Source of the DNA: Streptomyces sp. PKU-EA00015
Lineage (GTDB): Bacteria > Actinomycetota > Actinomycetes > Streptomycetales > Streptomycetaceae
Assembly (NCBI RefSeq): GCF_013387495.1
Contig: NZ_JABZEE010000041.1
Location: forward strand, 1 to 49,257
Direction of reading: 5' to 3'
Length of the DNA: 49,257 nt
Shown here in pieces: positions 8,136 to 17,383 of the stretch. The number at the start of each line of letters is the position of its first letter. The first letter of the stretch is position 1. Made by a program: the position numbers and the translations under genes. Under the pieces are notes generated by a model. The model had not been told where the DNA came from. It saw only the letters and a list, made by a program, of their open reading frames with translations, and did no database searches.

Positions 8136-9362
8136 GTGCCTCGTACCGTCAGGGACGTCGTCTTCGTCGACGGCGTCCGCACCCCGTTCGGCAAGGCGGG
8201 CCCGAAGGGCATCTACCACGAGACCCGCGCCGACGATCTCGTCGTGAAGGCCATCCGGGAGCTGCTGCGGCGCAACCCGGCCCTCGACCCGAAGAAGATC
8301 GACGAAGTCGCCATCGCGGCGACCACGCAGATCGGTGACCAGGGCCTGACCCTCGGCCGTACCGCGGGCATCCTCGCCGGGCTGCCGCAGTCCGTGCCTG
8401 GCTACTCCATCGACCGCATGTGCGCCGGTGCGCTCACCGCCGTGACCAGCGTCGCCGGCTCCATCGCCTTCGGTGCGTACGACGCCGTCATCGCCGGCGG
8501 TGTCGAGCACATGGGGCGTCACCCCATGGGCGAGGGCGTCGACCCGAACCCGCGCTTCGTCAGCGAGAAGCTCGTCGACGAGTCGGCCCTCTTCATGGGC
8601 ATGACCGCGGAGAACCTGCACGACCGCTACCCGCACATCACCAAGCAGCGCGCCGACGAGTACGCCGTGCGTTCGCAGGAGAAGGCCGCCAAGGCGTACG
8701 CCGACGGCAAGATCCAGCAGGACCTCGTGCCGGTCTCGGTCCGCCGCACCAACCCCGAGGCCGGCGAGACCGGCTGGGGCCTGGTCACCGCCGACGAGCC
8801 GATGCGCCCGGGGACGACCCTGGAGAGCCTGGCCGGTCTGAAGACGCCGTTCCGCGTCCACGGCCGCGTCACCGCCGGCAACGCCGCGGGCCTCAACGAC
8901 GGCGCCACCGCGTCGATCATCGCCTCCGAGGACTTCGCCCGCGAGAACAACCTCCCGGTCAAGATGCGCCTCGTCTCGTACGCCTTCGCCGGCGTCGAGC
9001 CGGAGGTCATGGGCTACGGTCCGATCCCGGCGACCGAGAAGGCCCTCGCCAAGGCGGGCCTCGCGATCGAGGACATCAACCTCTTCGAGATCAACGAGGC
9101 GTTCGCCGTCCAGGTCCTGGCCTTCCTGGACCACTACGCCATCGCCGACGACGACGCGCGCGTCAACCAGTACGGCGGCGCCATCGCCTTCGGCCACCCG
9201 CTGGCCTCCTCCGGCGTGCGTCTGATGACGCAGCTGGCCCGCCAGTTCGAGGAGCAGCCGGAAGTCCGCTACGGCCTGACCACCATGTGCGTCGGCTTCG
9301 GCATGGGCGCCACGGTCATCTGGGAGAACCCGCACCACAAGGACGCCGGAGGCAACAAGTGA
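8136..9362 (+). CDS. fadA: Acetyl-CoA acyltransferase (3-ketoacyl-CoA thiolase)
   Basis: Thiolytic last step of beta-oxidation: 3-ketoacyl-CoA plus CoA to acyl-CoA plus acetyl-CoA. 408 residues. The acylated cysteine is in DRMCAGALTAV (about Cys96), the histidine in GGAIAFGHPLASSG (about His354) and the second catalytic cysteine in TTMCVGFGMG (about Cys385), so the triad is intact. NEAFAVQ is also present. The GTG at 8136 is chosen because GGAGGAG lies 7 bases upstream and the protein then begins MPRTVRDVVFVDGVRTPFG, the usual thiolase start. The stop overlaps the fadB start by four bases (GTGA), so the two are translationally coupled. Confidence 0.94.
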   Translation: MPRTVRDVVFVDGVRTPFGKAGPKGIYHETRADDLVVKAIRELLRRNPALDPKKIDEVAIAATTQIGDQGLTLGRTAGILAGLPQSVPGYSIDRMCAGALTAVTSVAGSIAFGAYDAVIAGGVEHMGRHPMGEGVDPNPRFVSEKLVDESALFMGMTAENLHDRYPHITKQRADEYAVRSQEKAAKAYADGKIQQDLVPVSVRRTNPEAGETGWGLVTADEPMRPGTTLESLAGLKTPFRVHGRVTAGNAAGLNDGATASIIASEDFARENNLPVKMRLVSYAFAGVEPEVMGYGPIPATEKALAKAGLAIEDINLFEINEAFAVQVLAFLDHYAIADDDARVNQYGGAIAFGHPLASSGVRLMTQLARQFEEQPEVRYGLTTMCVGFGMGATVIWENPHHKDAGGNK

Positions 9363-11488
9363 GCACCACCACTGAGCTCCTGAAGGGCGCGGCCGAGCTG
9401 TTCCCGGACGAGGTCGTCACGCAGGCGCACGTGCGCCACCTCGACCTCCCCGCGGGCGCCGGGCGCTTCGCGCTCATCACGCTGGACAACGGCCTGGACC
9501 ACACCAAGCCGACCACCTTCGGACCGCAGTCGCTCGCCAACCTCAACGCGGCGATCGACCAGGTCGAGAAGGAGGCCGCCGAGGGCGCGATCGTCGGTGC
9601 CGGTGTCACCGGCAAGCCGTTCATCTTCGCCGTCGGCGCCGACCTCAAGGGTGTCGAGCTGCTCAAGCAGCACTCGGACGCGCTCGCCATCGGCAAGGGC
9701 GGCCACGACGTCTTCAAGCGCCTCGCGGGCCTCGCCGTGCCGACCTTCGCGTACTACAACGGCGCGGCCATGGGCGGCGGCGTCGAGGTCGGCCTGCACT
9801 GCACGTACCGCACCGTCTCCAAGGCGATCCCGGCGTTCTCGCTGCCCGAGGTCTTCCTCGGTCTCGTCCCGGGCTGGGGCGGCTGCACGATCCTGCCGAA
9901 CCTGATCGGCGCGGACCGCGCGGTCTCGGTCATCATCGAGAACTCGCTCAACCAGAACAAGCAGCTCAAGGGCGCGCAGGTCTTCGAGCTCGGCATCGCC
10001 GACGCGATCTTCGAGGGCGCCGACTTCCTGGAGCAGTCCCTGGTGTGGACCGCCAAGGTCCTCACCGGTCAGATCGCGGTCGAGCGTGCCGACGTCGACC
10101 GCGGCGAGGGCTGGGACCAGGCCGTCGCCCGTGGCCGCTTCGTCGCGGACTCCAAGGTGCACGGCGCCGCGCCCGCCGCCTACCGCGCCCTCGACATCAT
10201 CGAGGCCGCCAAGGACGGCGACCTGCAGAAGGGCTTCGACGCCGAGGACACCGCGCTCGCCGACCTGATCATGGGCGGCGAACTGCGCTCCGGCATCTAC
10301 GCCTTCAACCTGGTCCAGAAGCGCGGCAAGCGCCCGGCCGGCGCCCCCGACAAGAGCCTGGCCCGCCCGGTCTCCAAGGTCGGCGTCGTCGGCGCCGGTC
10401 TGATGGCCTCCCAGCTCGCGCTGCTGTTCCTGCGCCGCCTGGAGGTGCCGGTCGTGCTGACCGACATCGACCAGGAGCGCGTCGACAAGGGTGTGGGCTA
10501 CGTCCACGCCGAGATCGAGAAGCTGCTCGGCAAGGGCCGCATCAACCAGGACAAGGCCAACCGCCTCAAGGCCCTGGTGACCGGTGTGCTCGACAAGGCC
10601 GAGGGCTTCGCGGACGCGGACTTCGTCATCGAGGCCGTGTTCGAGGAGATGTCCGTCAAGCAGAAGGTATTCGCGGAGGTCGAGGCGGTCGCCCCGGCGC
10701 ACGCGATCCTCGCCACCAACACCTCCTCGCTGTCGGTCAGCGAGATGGCCTCCAAGCTCAAGCACCCGGAGCGCGTGGTCGGCTTCCACTTCTTCAACCC
10801 GGTCGCGGTCCTGCCGCTGCTGGAGATCGTCCGCGGCGAGAAGACGGACGACGCGTCGCTCGCCACCGCGTTCGGTGTCGCGAAGAAGCTGAAGAAGACC
10901 GCGGTCCTCACCAAGGACGCCCCGGCGTTCGTCGTGAACCGCATCCTGACCCGCTTCATGGGCGAGATCCAGAACGTCATCGACGAGGGCACCCCGGTCG
11001 CCGTCGCCGAGAAGGCCGTCGAGCCGCTCGGTCTGCCGATGTCGCCGCTGGTCCTGCTGGAGCTCGTCGGCCCGGCCATCGGTCTGCACGTCTCCGAGAC
11101 CCTCAACCGGTCCTTCCCGGACCGCTTCAAGGTCTCCCCCAACCTGAAGGCGGTCGTCGAGGCCGGCAAGCGCGGCTTCTACGTCTACGACTCCGGCAAG
11201 CCGGAGCTGGACCCGGAGGTCGCCGCGCTCCTGAAGCAGGGCGACACCGTCCTGACGGAGGAGCAGGTGCGTGCCCGCGTCCTGGACGCGGTGGCGCAGG
11301 AGATCGGCCTGATGCTGGACGAGGGTGTCGTGGCCGAGGCGCAGGACATCGACCTGTGCCTGATCACGGGCGCCGGCTGGCCCTTCCACCTGGGCGGCAT
11401 CACGCCGTACCTGGACCGTGAGGGCGTCTCCGAGCGCGTGAACGGCAAGCGGTTCCTGGCGCAGGGCGTCGCCAGCGTCCCCGCGTAA
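9359..11488 (+). CDS. fadB: Multifunctional enoyl-CoA hydratase / 3-hydroxyacyl-CoA dehydrogenase
   Basis: Middle steps of beta-oxidation, partner of FadA. 709 residues. The N-terminal crotonase domain (about 15-290) has FAVGADLKGVE, NGAAMGGGVEVGLHC and PEVFLGLVPGWGG, with glutamates in the last two at hydratase positions. The dehydrogenase domain (about 335-520) has the NAD motif VGVVGAGLMASQLA, the sequence ATNTSSLSVSEMA, catalytic His in VGFHFFNPVAVLPLLEIV, then two C-terminal 6-phosphogluconate-type helical domains. The usual GxGxMG is GAGLMA here, a mild change. The GTG start overlaps the fadA stop. The fused layout suggests a trifunctional-type complex with FadA. Confidence 0.93.
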   Translation: MSTTTELLKGAAELFPDEVVTQAHVRHLDLPAGAGRFALITLDNGLDHTKPTTFGPQSLANLNAAIDQVEKEAAEGAIVGAGVTGKPFIFAVGADLKGVELLKQHSDALAIGKGGHDVFKRLAGLAVPTFAYYNGAAMGGGVEVGLHCTYRTVSKAIPAFSLPEVFLGLVPGWGGCTILPNLIGADRAVSVIIENSLNQNKQLKGAQVFELGIADAIFEGADFLEQSLVWTAKVLTGQIAVERADVDRGEGWDQAVARGRFVADSKVHGAAPAAYRALDIIEAAKDGDLQKGFDAEDTALADLIMGGELRSGIYAFNLVQKRGKRPAGAPDKSLARPVSKVGVVGAGLMASQLALLFLRRLEVPVVLTDIDQERVDKGVGYVHAEIEKLLGKGRINQDKANRLKALVTGVLDKAEGFADADFVIEAVFEEMSVKQKVFAEVEAVAPAHAILATNTSSLSVSEMASKLKHPERVVGFHFFNPVAVLPLLEIVRGEKTDDASLATAFGVAKKLKKTAVLTKDAPAFVVNRILTRFMGEIQNVIDEGTPVAVAEKAVEPLGLPMSPLVLLELVGPAIGLHVSETLNRSFPDRFKVSPNLKAVVEAGKRGFYVYDSGKPELDPEVAALLKQGDTVLTEEQVRARVLDAVAQEIGLMLDEGVVAEAQDIDLCLITGAGWPFHLGGITPYLDREGVSERVNGKRFLAQGVASVPA

Positions 11489-11503
11489 GGCGTCATCGTC
11501 AGA

Positions 11504-11541
11504 CGAACGGGCCGTACGGACGTATCCGTACGGCCCGTTCG
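11504..11541. terminator. Bidirectional terminator hairpin
   Basis: 17-bp perfect arms (CGAACGGGCCGTACGGA and its complement) with loop CGTA. It lies between convergent fadB and the PIG-L gene, about 15 bases from each stop. Confidence 0.85.
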
Positions 11542-11556
11542 CGTGTCCGCGGGCCG

Positions 11557-13530
11557 TCACACGATGCGGACCGGTCCCAGGGGGCTGCCGGTCTCCGGCA
11601 CGAGCTGGCGGTGGACGTGGAGTCTGCCGTCCGTTCCGACGGCGGTGATCACGAGGGCGCCGGCCGCGTCGAGCGCCATGGCCGGGGCGTGCGTGAGCAT
11701 GTCGCCGCGTTCGCGCCAGTGCGCTCCGGCGGCGTCCTTGTCGCGGACCGGCAGGGAGACGACGAGCCGGCCGCGGGATCCGCGGTGCGCCAGGTACGCC
11801 TCGCGGGCGCCGCGTTCGGGCGCCCACAGGGCGGCGACCGCGCCGGTGCCGGCGTGTCCGCCGACACCCGCTCCGGCCCCGGGCCAGCGCCCGTTCTCGT
11901 GCTGGCGGTAGGCCATCACCTGGCCGGTGGCGGCCTCGCGGAAGTAGAGACAGGTCCGGTTGCCGCCGGAGTTGACGGCGGTGATCCCGCCCGTGGCGAC
12001 CTTGCCCGTGGTCAGGGTGTCGTCGCGGACGAAGGGCGCGCCCATGTCGGCCTGGTGGTAGCGGTGCACGGAGCCCTTCCCGGGGACGTAGAGCTCGACG
12101 GCCCCCAGGTCGTTGCGTATCGCCGTGCCGGCGTCCTGGACGAAGGAGCCGCCGAGGTCCTCCCACGGCCCCCAGCCGCCGTGATCGTCCTGGCGACGCA
12201 TGCTGATGCCCTGGCTGAAGTTGCGGACGAAGACGTGGAGCCGGCCGGCGCCGTCCACCGCGGCCGACGGCACACCCGTCTCGCGCTGGACCCGCGGGTC
12301 CGTGTGGTGCCAGTCCGGGTTCTCCAGGCTCTCCCAGTCGTAGAACCCGCCGCCCTTTGGGTCCTGCGTCGTGTGGACGAGATCGACGCTCACCTCGCCG
12401 CCGGGCATCTCCCGGCGGCGCAGGGCCACCAGGTGGGCAGGCCCGCCCGGTTCCCCGGCCACCGCCAGGGTGGGCGCGATCCATCCGTCCCCGAGCGTGA
12501 ACGGGCCCTGCCATTCCCCCGTCGCCGCGCCGGTCTCCGTCCAGAACGCCAGCCGGCCCCCGAGGACGGCGAACGCGTTGAGCCGGCCGCCGGGTCCGAG
12601 CCGCAGCCAGTTCGTGGCGGGCGAGTAGCGGTAGGCGGCGCTGCGCATGTGGGTACTGCGGTAGGGGTTGGGGCCGAGCTGACGGTCCCCGCACGCGTCG
12701 CAGGTGCCCTGCGGGCACGCGGTGGTGGCGTCCAGTCCCGCGTAGGTCGCGAGGTAGGCGGCCTTCTCCTCGACGGCGCCCGCGTCCAGGTTGTAGCCCC
12801 AGAACCGGTTGGCGTACGCCCTGAAGTGCTCGACGACGGGCGGGGCGGGGGCCGTCTCCCGGTGGCGGGCGAGGGCCGCGAGCGCGAACCGCGCGGTGGC
12901 GGTGTGGTCGAGGTGGTCCGACATGACGAACCCCTGCTTGCCGCCGTCGTGTTCGGGGTCGGGGTCCATGGTGCGCACGGTGGTCGGCCCGATGTGTGCG
13001 AGCAGCGACACGAGTCCGCCGACGACCTGCTCGCGGGAGACGTGCTGCACCTCGGCGACGGTCGAGCCGCGGACCGGCAGGGTGGCCTGGGTGCGGATCT
13101 GCCCGGCCCACAGGTCGGTGATGCGGGTGCGGGTGCCCTGGGGAGTCGGTGCGCCCATGTGCAGCTGGCAGAAGAACATCTGCACGTTCTCCCGCGCCGC
13201 CAGAGTGAAGCGTTCGACGGCGAACCCGGGGACGAGCTCGACGGGCTCGCGGCGCCACGGGCTGGTCCGGTCGCCGGTGGCCATCCGGGCGTAGGCGGAG
13301 CGCAGTCCGCAGCCGCGGGCGGTGCTGTAGCCGGCGAAGTCGGGCTGGACGGAGCCGCGCTGGGGGTTGTCGGTGTCGACGTTGATCCCGTCGCCCTCGC
13401 CGGCGGTGAGCACCACGGTGGTGATGCGGTCGCCGTCCTGGAGGGCGCGCACCAGGTCGGGGTTCATGAAGTACAGGTCGTCGTCCTGGTGGGCGACGAT
13501 GTGCAGGATCGAGCGCGGTTCTCGGTTCAT
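11557..13530 (-). CDS. PIG-L family deacetylase with C-terminal beta-propeller-like domain
   Basis: 657 residues. The N-terminal PIG-L/LmbE domain (about 1-290) has the complete metal/catalytic motif AHQDDDLYF (His14, Asp16, Asp17) and the downstream SDHLDHTATARFAL, matching AHxDD and the distal His of zinc N-deacetylases such as MshB. Members remove N-acetyl groups from GlcNAc-containing substrates. A short Cys cluster (CPQGTCDACGD) and a region of repeated WxxLG/GRLxVFxRN motifs (about 320-650) look like a sialidase-type beta-propeller that could bind glycans. No signal peptide is visible. The start overlaps the GT4 stop (ATGA). Last gene of the Stealth operon. I infer deacetylation of an amino sugar in the surface polymer. 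Confidence 0.82.
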   Translation of the reverse strand: MNREPRSILHIVAHQDDDLYFMNPDLVRALQDGDRITTVVLTAGEGDGINVDTDNPQRGSVQPDFAGYSTARGCGLRSAYARMATGDRTSPWRREPVELVPGFAVERFTLAARENVQMFFCQLHMGAPTPQGTRTRITDLWAGQIRTQATLPVRGSTVAEVQHVSREQVVGGLVSLLAHIGPTTVRTMDPDPEHDGGKQGFVMSDHLDHTATARFALAALARHRETAPAPPVVEHFRAYANRFWGYNLDAGAVEEKAAYLATYAGLDATTACPQGTCDACGDRQLGPNPYRSTHMRSAAYRYSPATNWLRLGPGGRLNAFAVLGGRLAFWTETGAATGEWQGPFTLGDGWIAPTLAVAGEPGGPAHLVALRRREMPGGEVSVDLVHTTQDPKGGGFYDWESLENPDWHHTDPRVQRETGVPSAAVDGAGRLHVFVRNFSQGISMRRQDDHGGWGPWEDLGGSFVQDAGTAIRNDLGAVELYVPGKGSVHRYHQADMGAPFVRDDTLTTGKVATGGITAVNSGGNRTCLYFREAATGQVMAYRQHENGRWPGAGAGVGGHAGTGAVAALWAPERGAREAYLAHRGSRGRLVVSLPVRDKDAAGAHWRERGDMLTHAPAMALDAAGALVITAVGTDGRLHVHRQLVPETGSPLGPVRIV

Positions 13531-15623
13531 CGGTCCACCACATTCATGGCCATGGCTCCAGAGGCTGAGCAGTACGGACGGACCCGTACGGGACGGGAGG
13601 GGTGCACGACGACGAAGCGCGACAGCTCGTCGGCCACCGGGACGGCGGGGTAGGCGTAGGCGCCCTTCACGTCGGGGAAGTCCTCGAAGAGGTGGCAGAC
13701 GCGCACCCTGCGGCGGTCGGCGGGGCTGGGCTGCAGCCACCAGTCCCAGTCCTCCCAGCGCTCCAGCCGGTCGTCGACGACCTGGCGGAGCGGTACCTCC
13801 GCGTGGAAGGTGCGCTCGTCGGTGGCGTGGGCGGGTACGGAGATCTCGGCGCGGTGGTGGCCGCGGCGCACGAGCACGAAGCGGGCGCCCGGGAGGACGG
13901 CACGCTCGGCGCACAGGACGCCGCGGACGCTGATGGCGTCGTCCGTGACGTCGACGGCGGTGCACTCCACGTGCTGGGCCCGGTGGACGGTGCGCAGCAT
14001 GAGCTTGCCGCCCTGCTGGGCGTACGGGAGGTTCCAGACGACCGGTGTGCCGGCGGGCGAGGCGAGGAGCCGGGCCCGGGCGGCCATGAGGGCCCGGGTG
14101 TCGCGTATCCCGGCCTTCATGTGGACGGCCTCGCCCTTGGCGGACACCATCATGACGCGCCAGCGGCCGTCGCCGAGTTCCTCGAGGGCGGAGGGGGTGA
14201 GCGCGGCCGTGTAGCGCGTGCCGCCGGACGGCAGGGGTCTGCGGGTGGTGCGCAACGGCATGTCGGGCAGGCGCCGGCCGCCGGTGGGGTTCTGGCGCAG
14301 CTGGAGGTTCCAGCGGTGCTTGCCGTCGTCGGGGCCGTCGGCGGTGAACCGCAGCCAGCCGGCGTCGTCGGCGACGGTGTGCACCACCGCGGTGCGCACG
14401 GTGGCGGGCGGGGCGTCGCTGCCCGGCCCCCGGCCCAGCGCCTTGGCCGACGGCCTGCGGTACTTGGGCGCAGCCGCGGCGCGGCGCTCGGCGGCCGACT
14501 CGAAGAGTTCGGTGTAGCGGTCGGCGACGACTCCGGGGTCGTAGCGGGCGGAGTTGCGCAGGGCGGCCGTGCCCATGGCGCGCCGCAGGGCGTCGTCGGC
14601 CATCAGCCGGTGCAGCGCGGCGGCGACGGCTTCGGTGTCGCCGTTGGGGACGAGGATGCCGTCCTCGCCGTCCCGCAGGATCTCCCGGGGGCCGACGGGG
14701 CAGTCCGTGGACACCACGGGCAGTCCGCAGCGCATGGCCTCGACGAGGGTCATGCCGAACGATTCGGCGCTGGAGGTCACTGCGGCGATGGAGCCCTTGG
14801 CCCACTCCGACTCGATCGGCGAGAAGCCGCCCATGAGCAACGCCCGGCCCGCCAGGCCGAGTTCGGTGACCAGGGCGCGCAGCTTGGCCGCCTCGTTGCC
14901 GTCGCCGTAGATGCGCAGCTGCCAGTCGGGGAAGTCGTCCGCGATCCGGGCGAAGGCGCGGATCAGCAGGTCGTACCGCTTGATGTGGTGCATGCGGCCG
15001 GCGCTGACGACGACCTTGCGGCTGCCGTCGGACGGCGTGACGACGGGCTGCGGCACGCTGTTGGGGATGCCGACGACGGGCACGCCCGCGATGGGGGTGT
15101 GCTCCATGAAGGAGCGGGCGTCGGCGTCGGTGACGGTGGTGACGGCGTCCAGGCGGGGGTAGACCCGGGCCATCTCCTCGCGCACGGCGGGCGGGATGGC
15201 GAGGTGGGTCATGTGTTCCTGCGCGACACGCAGGGCCCCGTCCCGGGTGAAGCGGGCGACGAAGAGGTTGAGGCTGGGCCGGGTGCCGACGACCACATCC
15301 GCGTCGGTCTTCTTCAGGTGGCCGATGACGCGTTCGTCGGAGAGCTTGCTGTACTGCGCGTAGAACTCCTCCTGGCGCGGGACGACGCCGGTCGGCTCGT
15401 CGAGGCCGGCCGCGCCCCGGTCGGCGCCGCTGCCCGCGCGCAGGTCGACCAGCGCCCGGACGGTGACCTGCGGGGAGATCTCGAACTTGGGGGCGGCCGC
15501 GCGGCGGAACACGGAGACGATCTCCACCTCGTGGCGGGCGGACAGTGCCTCGGCGAGGTTGATCACGGTCCGGTTGGTGCCGCCGATGCCGTAGATGTTG
15601 TTGATCAGGAAGGAGACCTTCAT
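13527..15623 (-). CDS. GT4-type glycosyltransferase with long C-terminal extension
   Basis: 698 residues. Residues 1 to about 370 are a GT-B glycosyltransferase: N-terminal VSFLINNIYGIGGTNRTVINLA (glycine-rich acceptor loop), VSAGRMHHIKRYDLLIRAF and the nucleotide-sugar E-x7-E motif in SSAESFGMTLVEAMRCGLPV. Such enzymes are retaining transferases using UDP- or GDP-sugars. The remaining ~330 residues appear to be two beta-sandwich-like units (starting near WLRFTADGPDDGKHRW and RTVHRAQHVECTAVDVT), of the kind found on teichoic-acid polymerases. The function of that half is inferred only. The start follows a GAACG-rich region with no strong ribosome site and overlaps the Stealth stop (ATGA), so translation is coupled. 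Confidence 0.82.
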   Translation of the reverse strand: MKVSFLINNIYGIGGTNRTVINLAEALSARHEVEIVSVFRRAAAPKFEISPQVTVRALVDLRAGSGADRGAAGLDEPTGVVPRQEEFYAQYSKLSDERVIGHLKKTDADVVVGTRPSLNLFVARFTRDGALRVAQEHMTHLAIPPAVREEMARVYPRLDAVTTVTDADARSFMEHTPIAGVPVVGIPNSVPQPVVTPSDGSRKVVVSAGRMHHIKRYDLLIRAFARIADDFPDWQLRIYGDGNEAAKLRALVTELGLAGRALLMGGFSPIESEWAKGSIAAVTSSAESFGMTLVEAMRCGLPVVSTDCPVGPREILRDGEDGILVPNGDTEAVAAALHRLMADDALRRAMGTAALRNSARYDPGVVADRYTELFESAAERRAAAAPKYRRPSAKALGRGPGSDAPPATVRTAVVHTVADDAGWLRFTADGPDDGKHRWNLQLRQNPTGGRRLPDMPLRTTRRPLPSGGTRYTAALTPSALEELGDGRWRVMMVSAKGEAVHMKAGIRDTRALMAARARLLASPAGTPVVWNLPYAQQGGKLMLRTVHRAQHVECTAVDVTDDAISVRGVLCAERAVLPGARFVLVRRGHHRAEISVPAHATDERTFHAEVPLRQVVDDRLERWEDWDWWLQPSPADRRRVRVCHLFEDFPDVKGAYAYPAVPVADELSRFVVVHPSRPVRVRPYCSASGAMAMNVVDR

Positions 15624-17383
15624 CGTTCCTGGGGCTCCTTCAGCTCGAAGGGACTGGGGATGGGGTAGTACGCCTGCAGGAAGCGGCTGAGCATGCGCGA
15701 CTGCCGGTCGGTGTCCCGCCCGTCGGAGACGGTGTCGTTGATGCAGAAGGCCTGCCGGTCGCGGCGGGCCAGCAGGATGCCGAGGCGCCGCTCGATCTCG
15801 GGGCGGGCCAGGTCCAGGTACGCGAACTCGATGTCGGAGGGCACGGCCCGGCCGGTGAAGTACGCGTAGTAGTGGTACAGCGACGAGGGGATGGAGATGT
15901 CGGTGGCGCTGCGGAACCGGCTGAGCATGGTGGCCCGGTGCTGTTCGGCGAACTCGCGCTCGATCTCGAAGAGCACGCTGCGGCGCAGCGGGTAGGGCGC
16001 GTGCCGCATCTTCTGCACGATCGTCGAGCCGAAGCTCGCCTCCAGGATCCTGCGGTTGTTCTTTCCGGCCGCGTCCACCGGCCGGTCGCCGAGGGAGAGT
16101 TCCCACTGCGGGACCTGGGAGGGCGACAGGAAGACCCGTGTCATGCCGTTGGACAGGAAGAAGTCCTGGGGCGTGACGGGCCTGCCGAGGAACATGTCGT
16201 CGTTGAAGTAGAGGAACTGCTCCGAGAGGCCGTCGATGTGGTGCAGACGGCTCTCGATGGCGTGCGAGTTGTAGGTGGGCAGCGCGTCGGCGTCGTCGAA
16301 GATCTCGGTGTGGTCGACGACCCGGATGCGCGGATGGCGAGGGTCGAGCCAGTGCGGCCGCTGCCGGTCGGTCACCAGGTAGATCCGGCGCACCCAGGGC
16401 GCGTGCTGTTCCAGTGCGCGCAGCGAGTAGCGCAGTTCGTCCCGGCTGATGTAGCGGGCGGCGTTGGCCGATTCGGCGTGGTAGCCGCCGTCGCCGTACC
16501 GGCTGCGCCGCTCCTGCCACGCCGGGTCGTTGCCGTCCACCCATGTGTAGACGACGTCCACGGGGAAGCGGACGTCCTCGGGCAGGGGGACGGAGCAGGG
16601 CACGATGGTGCGCACCGCGCGGGTCCGCCGGGTGTGCAGCGCCGCGAAGCCGGTGAGCCGGCTGACGGGGACGAGGACGTGGGGCGCGTCCGCGGCGACG
16701 TACTCGGTGGTCCGGTTGGGGCGCGGGGCGACGAGCCGGTCGTCCTCGGGCCGCCAGAACTCGATGTCGCAGCCGTACTCGAGCCCCAGGGACAGCGAGC
16801 CCCCCGGGTCGCGCCAGACCATGCCGACGCGTACGGCGGACGCCTCGGCGACCGTCGCCCGGCCGCGGCGCGAGCCGCCGAGGGCGGCGCGCCCGTGGGC
16901 GTCGGGGCCCTCGCACCGCGCCACGTACAGCGGGGTGGACCGGCCCGCCGCGGCGACGGCCTCGCCGACCCGCGCCCGGTCGGTCGCGGACACGGCGAGG
17001 CAGGTGCGGAACTCGGAGGTGCCGCGCACCGCGAAGTGGTCGACGCCCGCCGCTTCGAGGGCGGAGACGACCAGTTCGAGGTTGGCCTCCCGCAGCCCGA
17101 GCGGGGACGCGGTGGGGCGCACGAGCGCGATCTGCGAGCCGCGGTCGACGAGCGCGGCCAGCCGCTCCCCCTGGGCGAACAGGTGCGGCCAGCGGCGGCG
17201 GGCCCGGACGGCGCGCAGGGCGCGGGACAGGCCCATGCCGAGCTGGATGCGGCGCAGCAGCCGCTTGACGAAGGCGCGCAGGCCCGTGGGCACGCGGCGT
17301 GCGATCGTGCGGCGCAGGGACGCCGGCAGCAGGGCGCGGTAGGCGCCGACGGCCGAGGACGCCTCGGGGTTGAGCGCGGTCAT
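15620..17383 (-). CDS. Stealth family exopolysaccharide (sugar-1-phosphate) phosphotransferase
   Basis: 587 residues. Stealth proteins transfer hexose-1-phosphate from a UDP-sugar to a growing glycan (GlcNAc-1-phosphotransferase fold). All four conserved regions are present: CR1 FPVDVVYTWVDGNDPAW (about 272), CR2 RDELRYSLRALEQHAPWVRR (about 313), CR3 SRLHHIDGLSEQFLYFNDDM (about 380-400) and CR4 CINDTVS (about 545). A basic N-terminal segment of about 70 residues and a domain with FAVRGTSEFRTCLAV precede the catalytic core. The ATG overlaps the stop of the degenerate paralogue upstream. Predicted active member of the pair. Confidence 0.9.
   Translation of the reverse strand: MTALNPEASSAVGAYRALLPASLRRTIARRVPTGLRAFVKRLLRRIQLGMGLSRALRAVRARRRWPHLFAQGERLAALVDRGSQIALVRPTASPLGLREANLELVVSALEAAGVDHFAVRGTSEFRTCLAVSATDRARVGEAVAAAGRSTPLYVARCEGPDAHGRAALGGSRRGRATVAEASAVRVGMVWRDPGGSLSLGLEYGCDIEFWRPEDDRLVAPRPNRTTEYVAADAPHVLVPVSRLTGFAALHTRRTRAVRTIVPCSVPLPEDVRFPVDVVYTWVDGNDPAWQERRSRYGDGGYHAESANAARYISRDELRYSLRALEQHAPWVRRIYLVTDRQRPHWLDPRHPRIRVVDHTEIFDDADALPTYNSHAIESRLHHIDGLSEQFLYFNDDMFLGRPVTPQDFFLSNGMTRVFLSPSQVPQWELSLGDRPVDAAGKNNRRILEASFGSTIVQKMRHAPYPLRRSVLFEIEREFAEQHRATMLSRFRSATDISIPSSLYHYYAYFTGRAVPSDIEFAYLDLARPEIERRLGILLARRDRQAFCINDTVSDGRDTDRQSRMLSRFLQAYYPIPSPFELKEPQER

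Noticed and set aside
13602..15668. Long open frame antisense to the glycosyltransferase
   Set aside because: A high-GC antisense shadow: Val/Gly/Asp/Arg/His repeats, no ribosome site, and the minus-strand frame has clear GT4 motifs.
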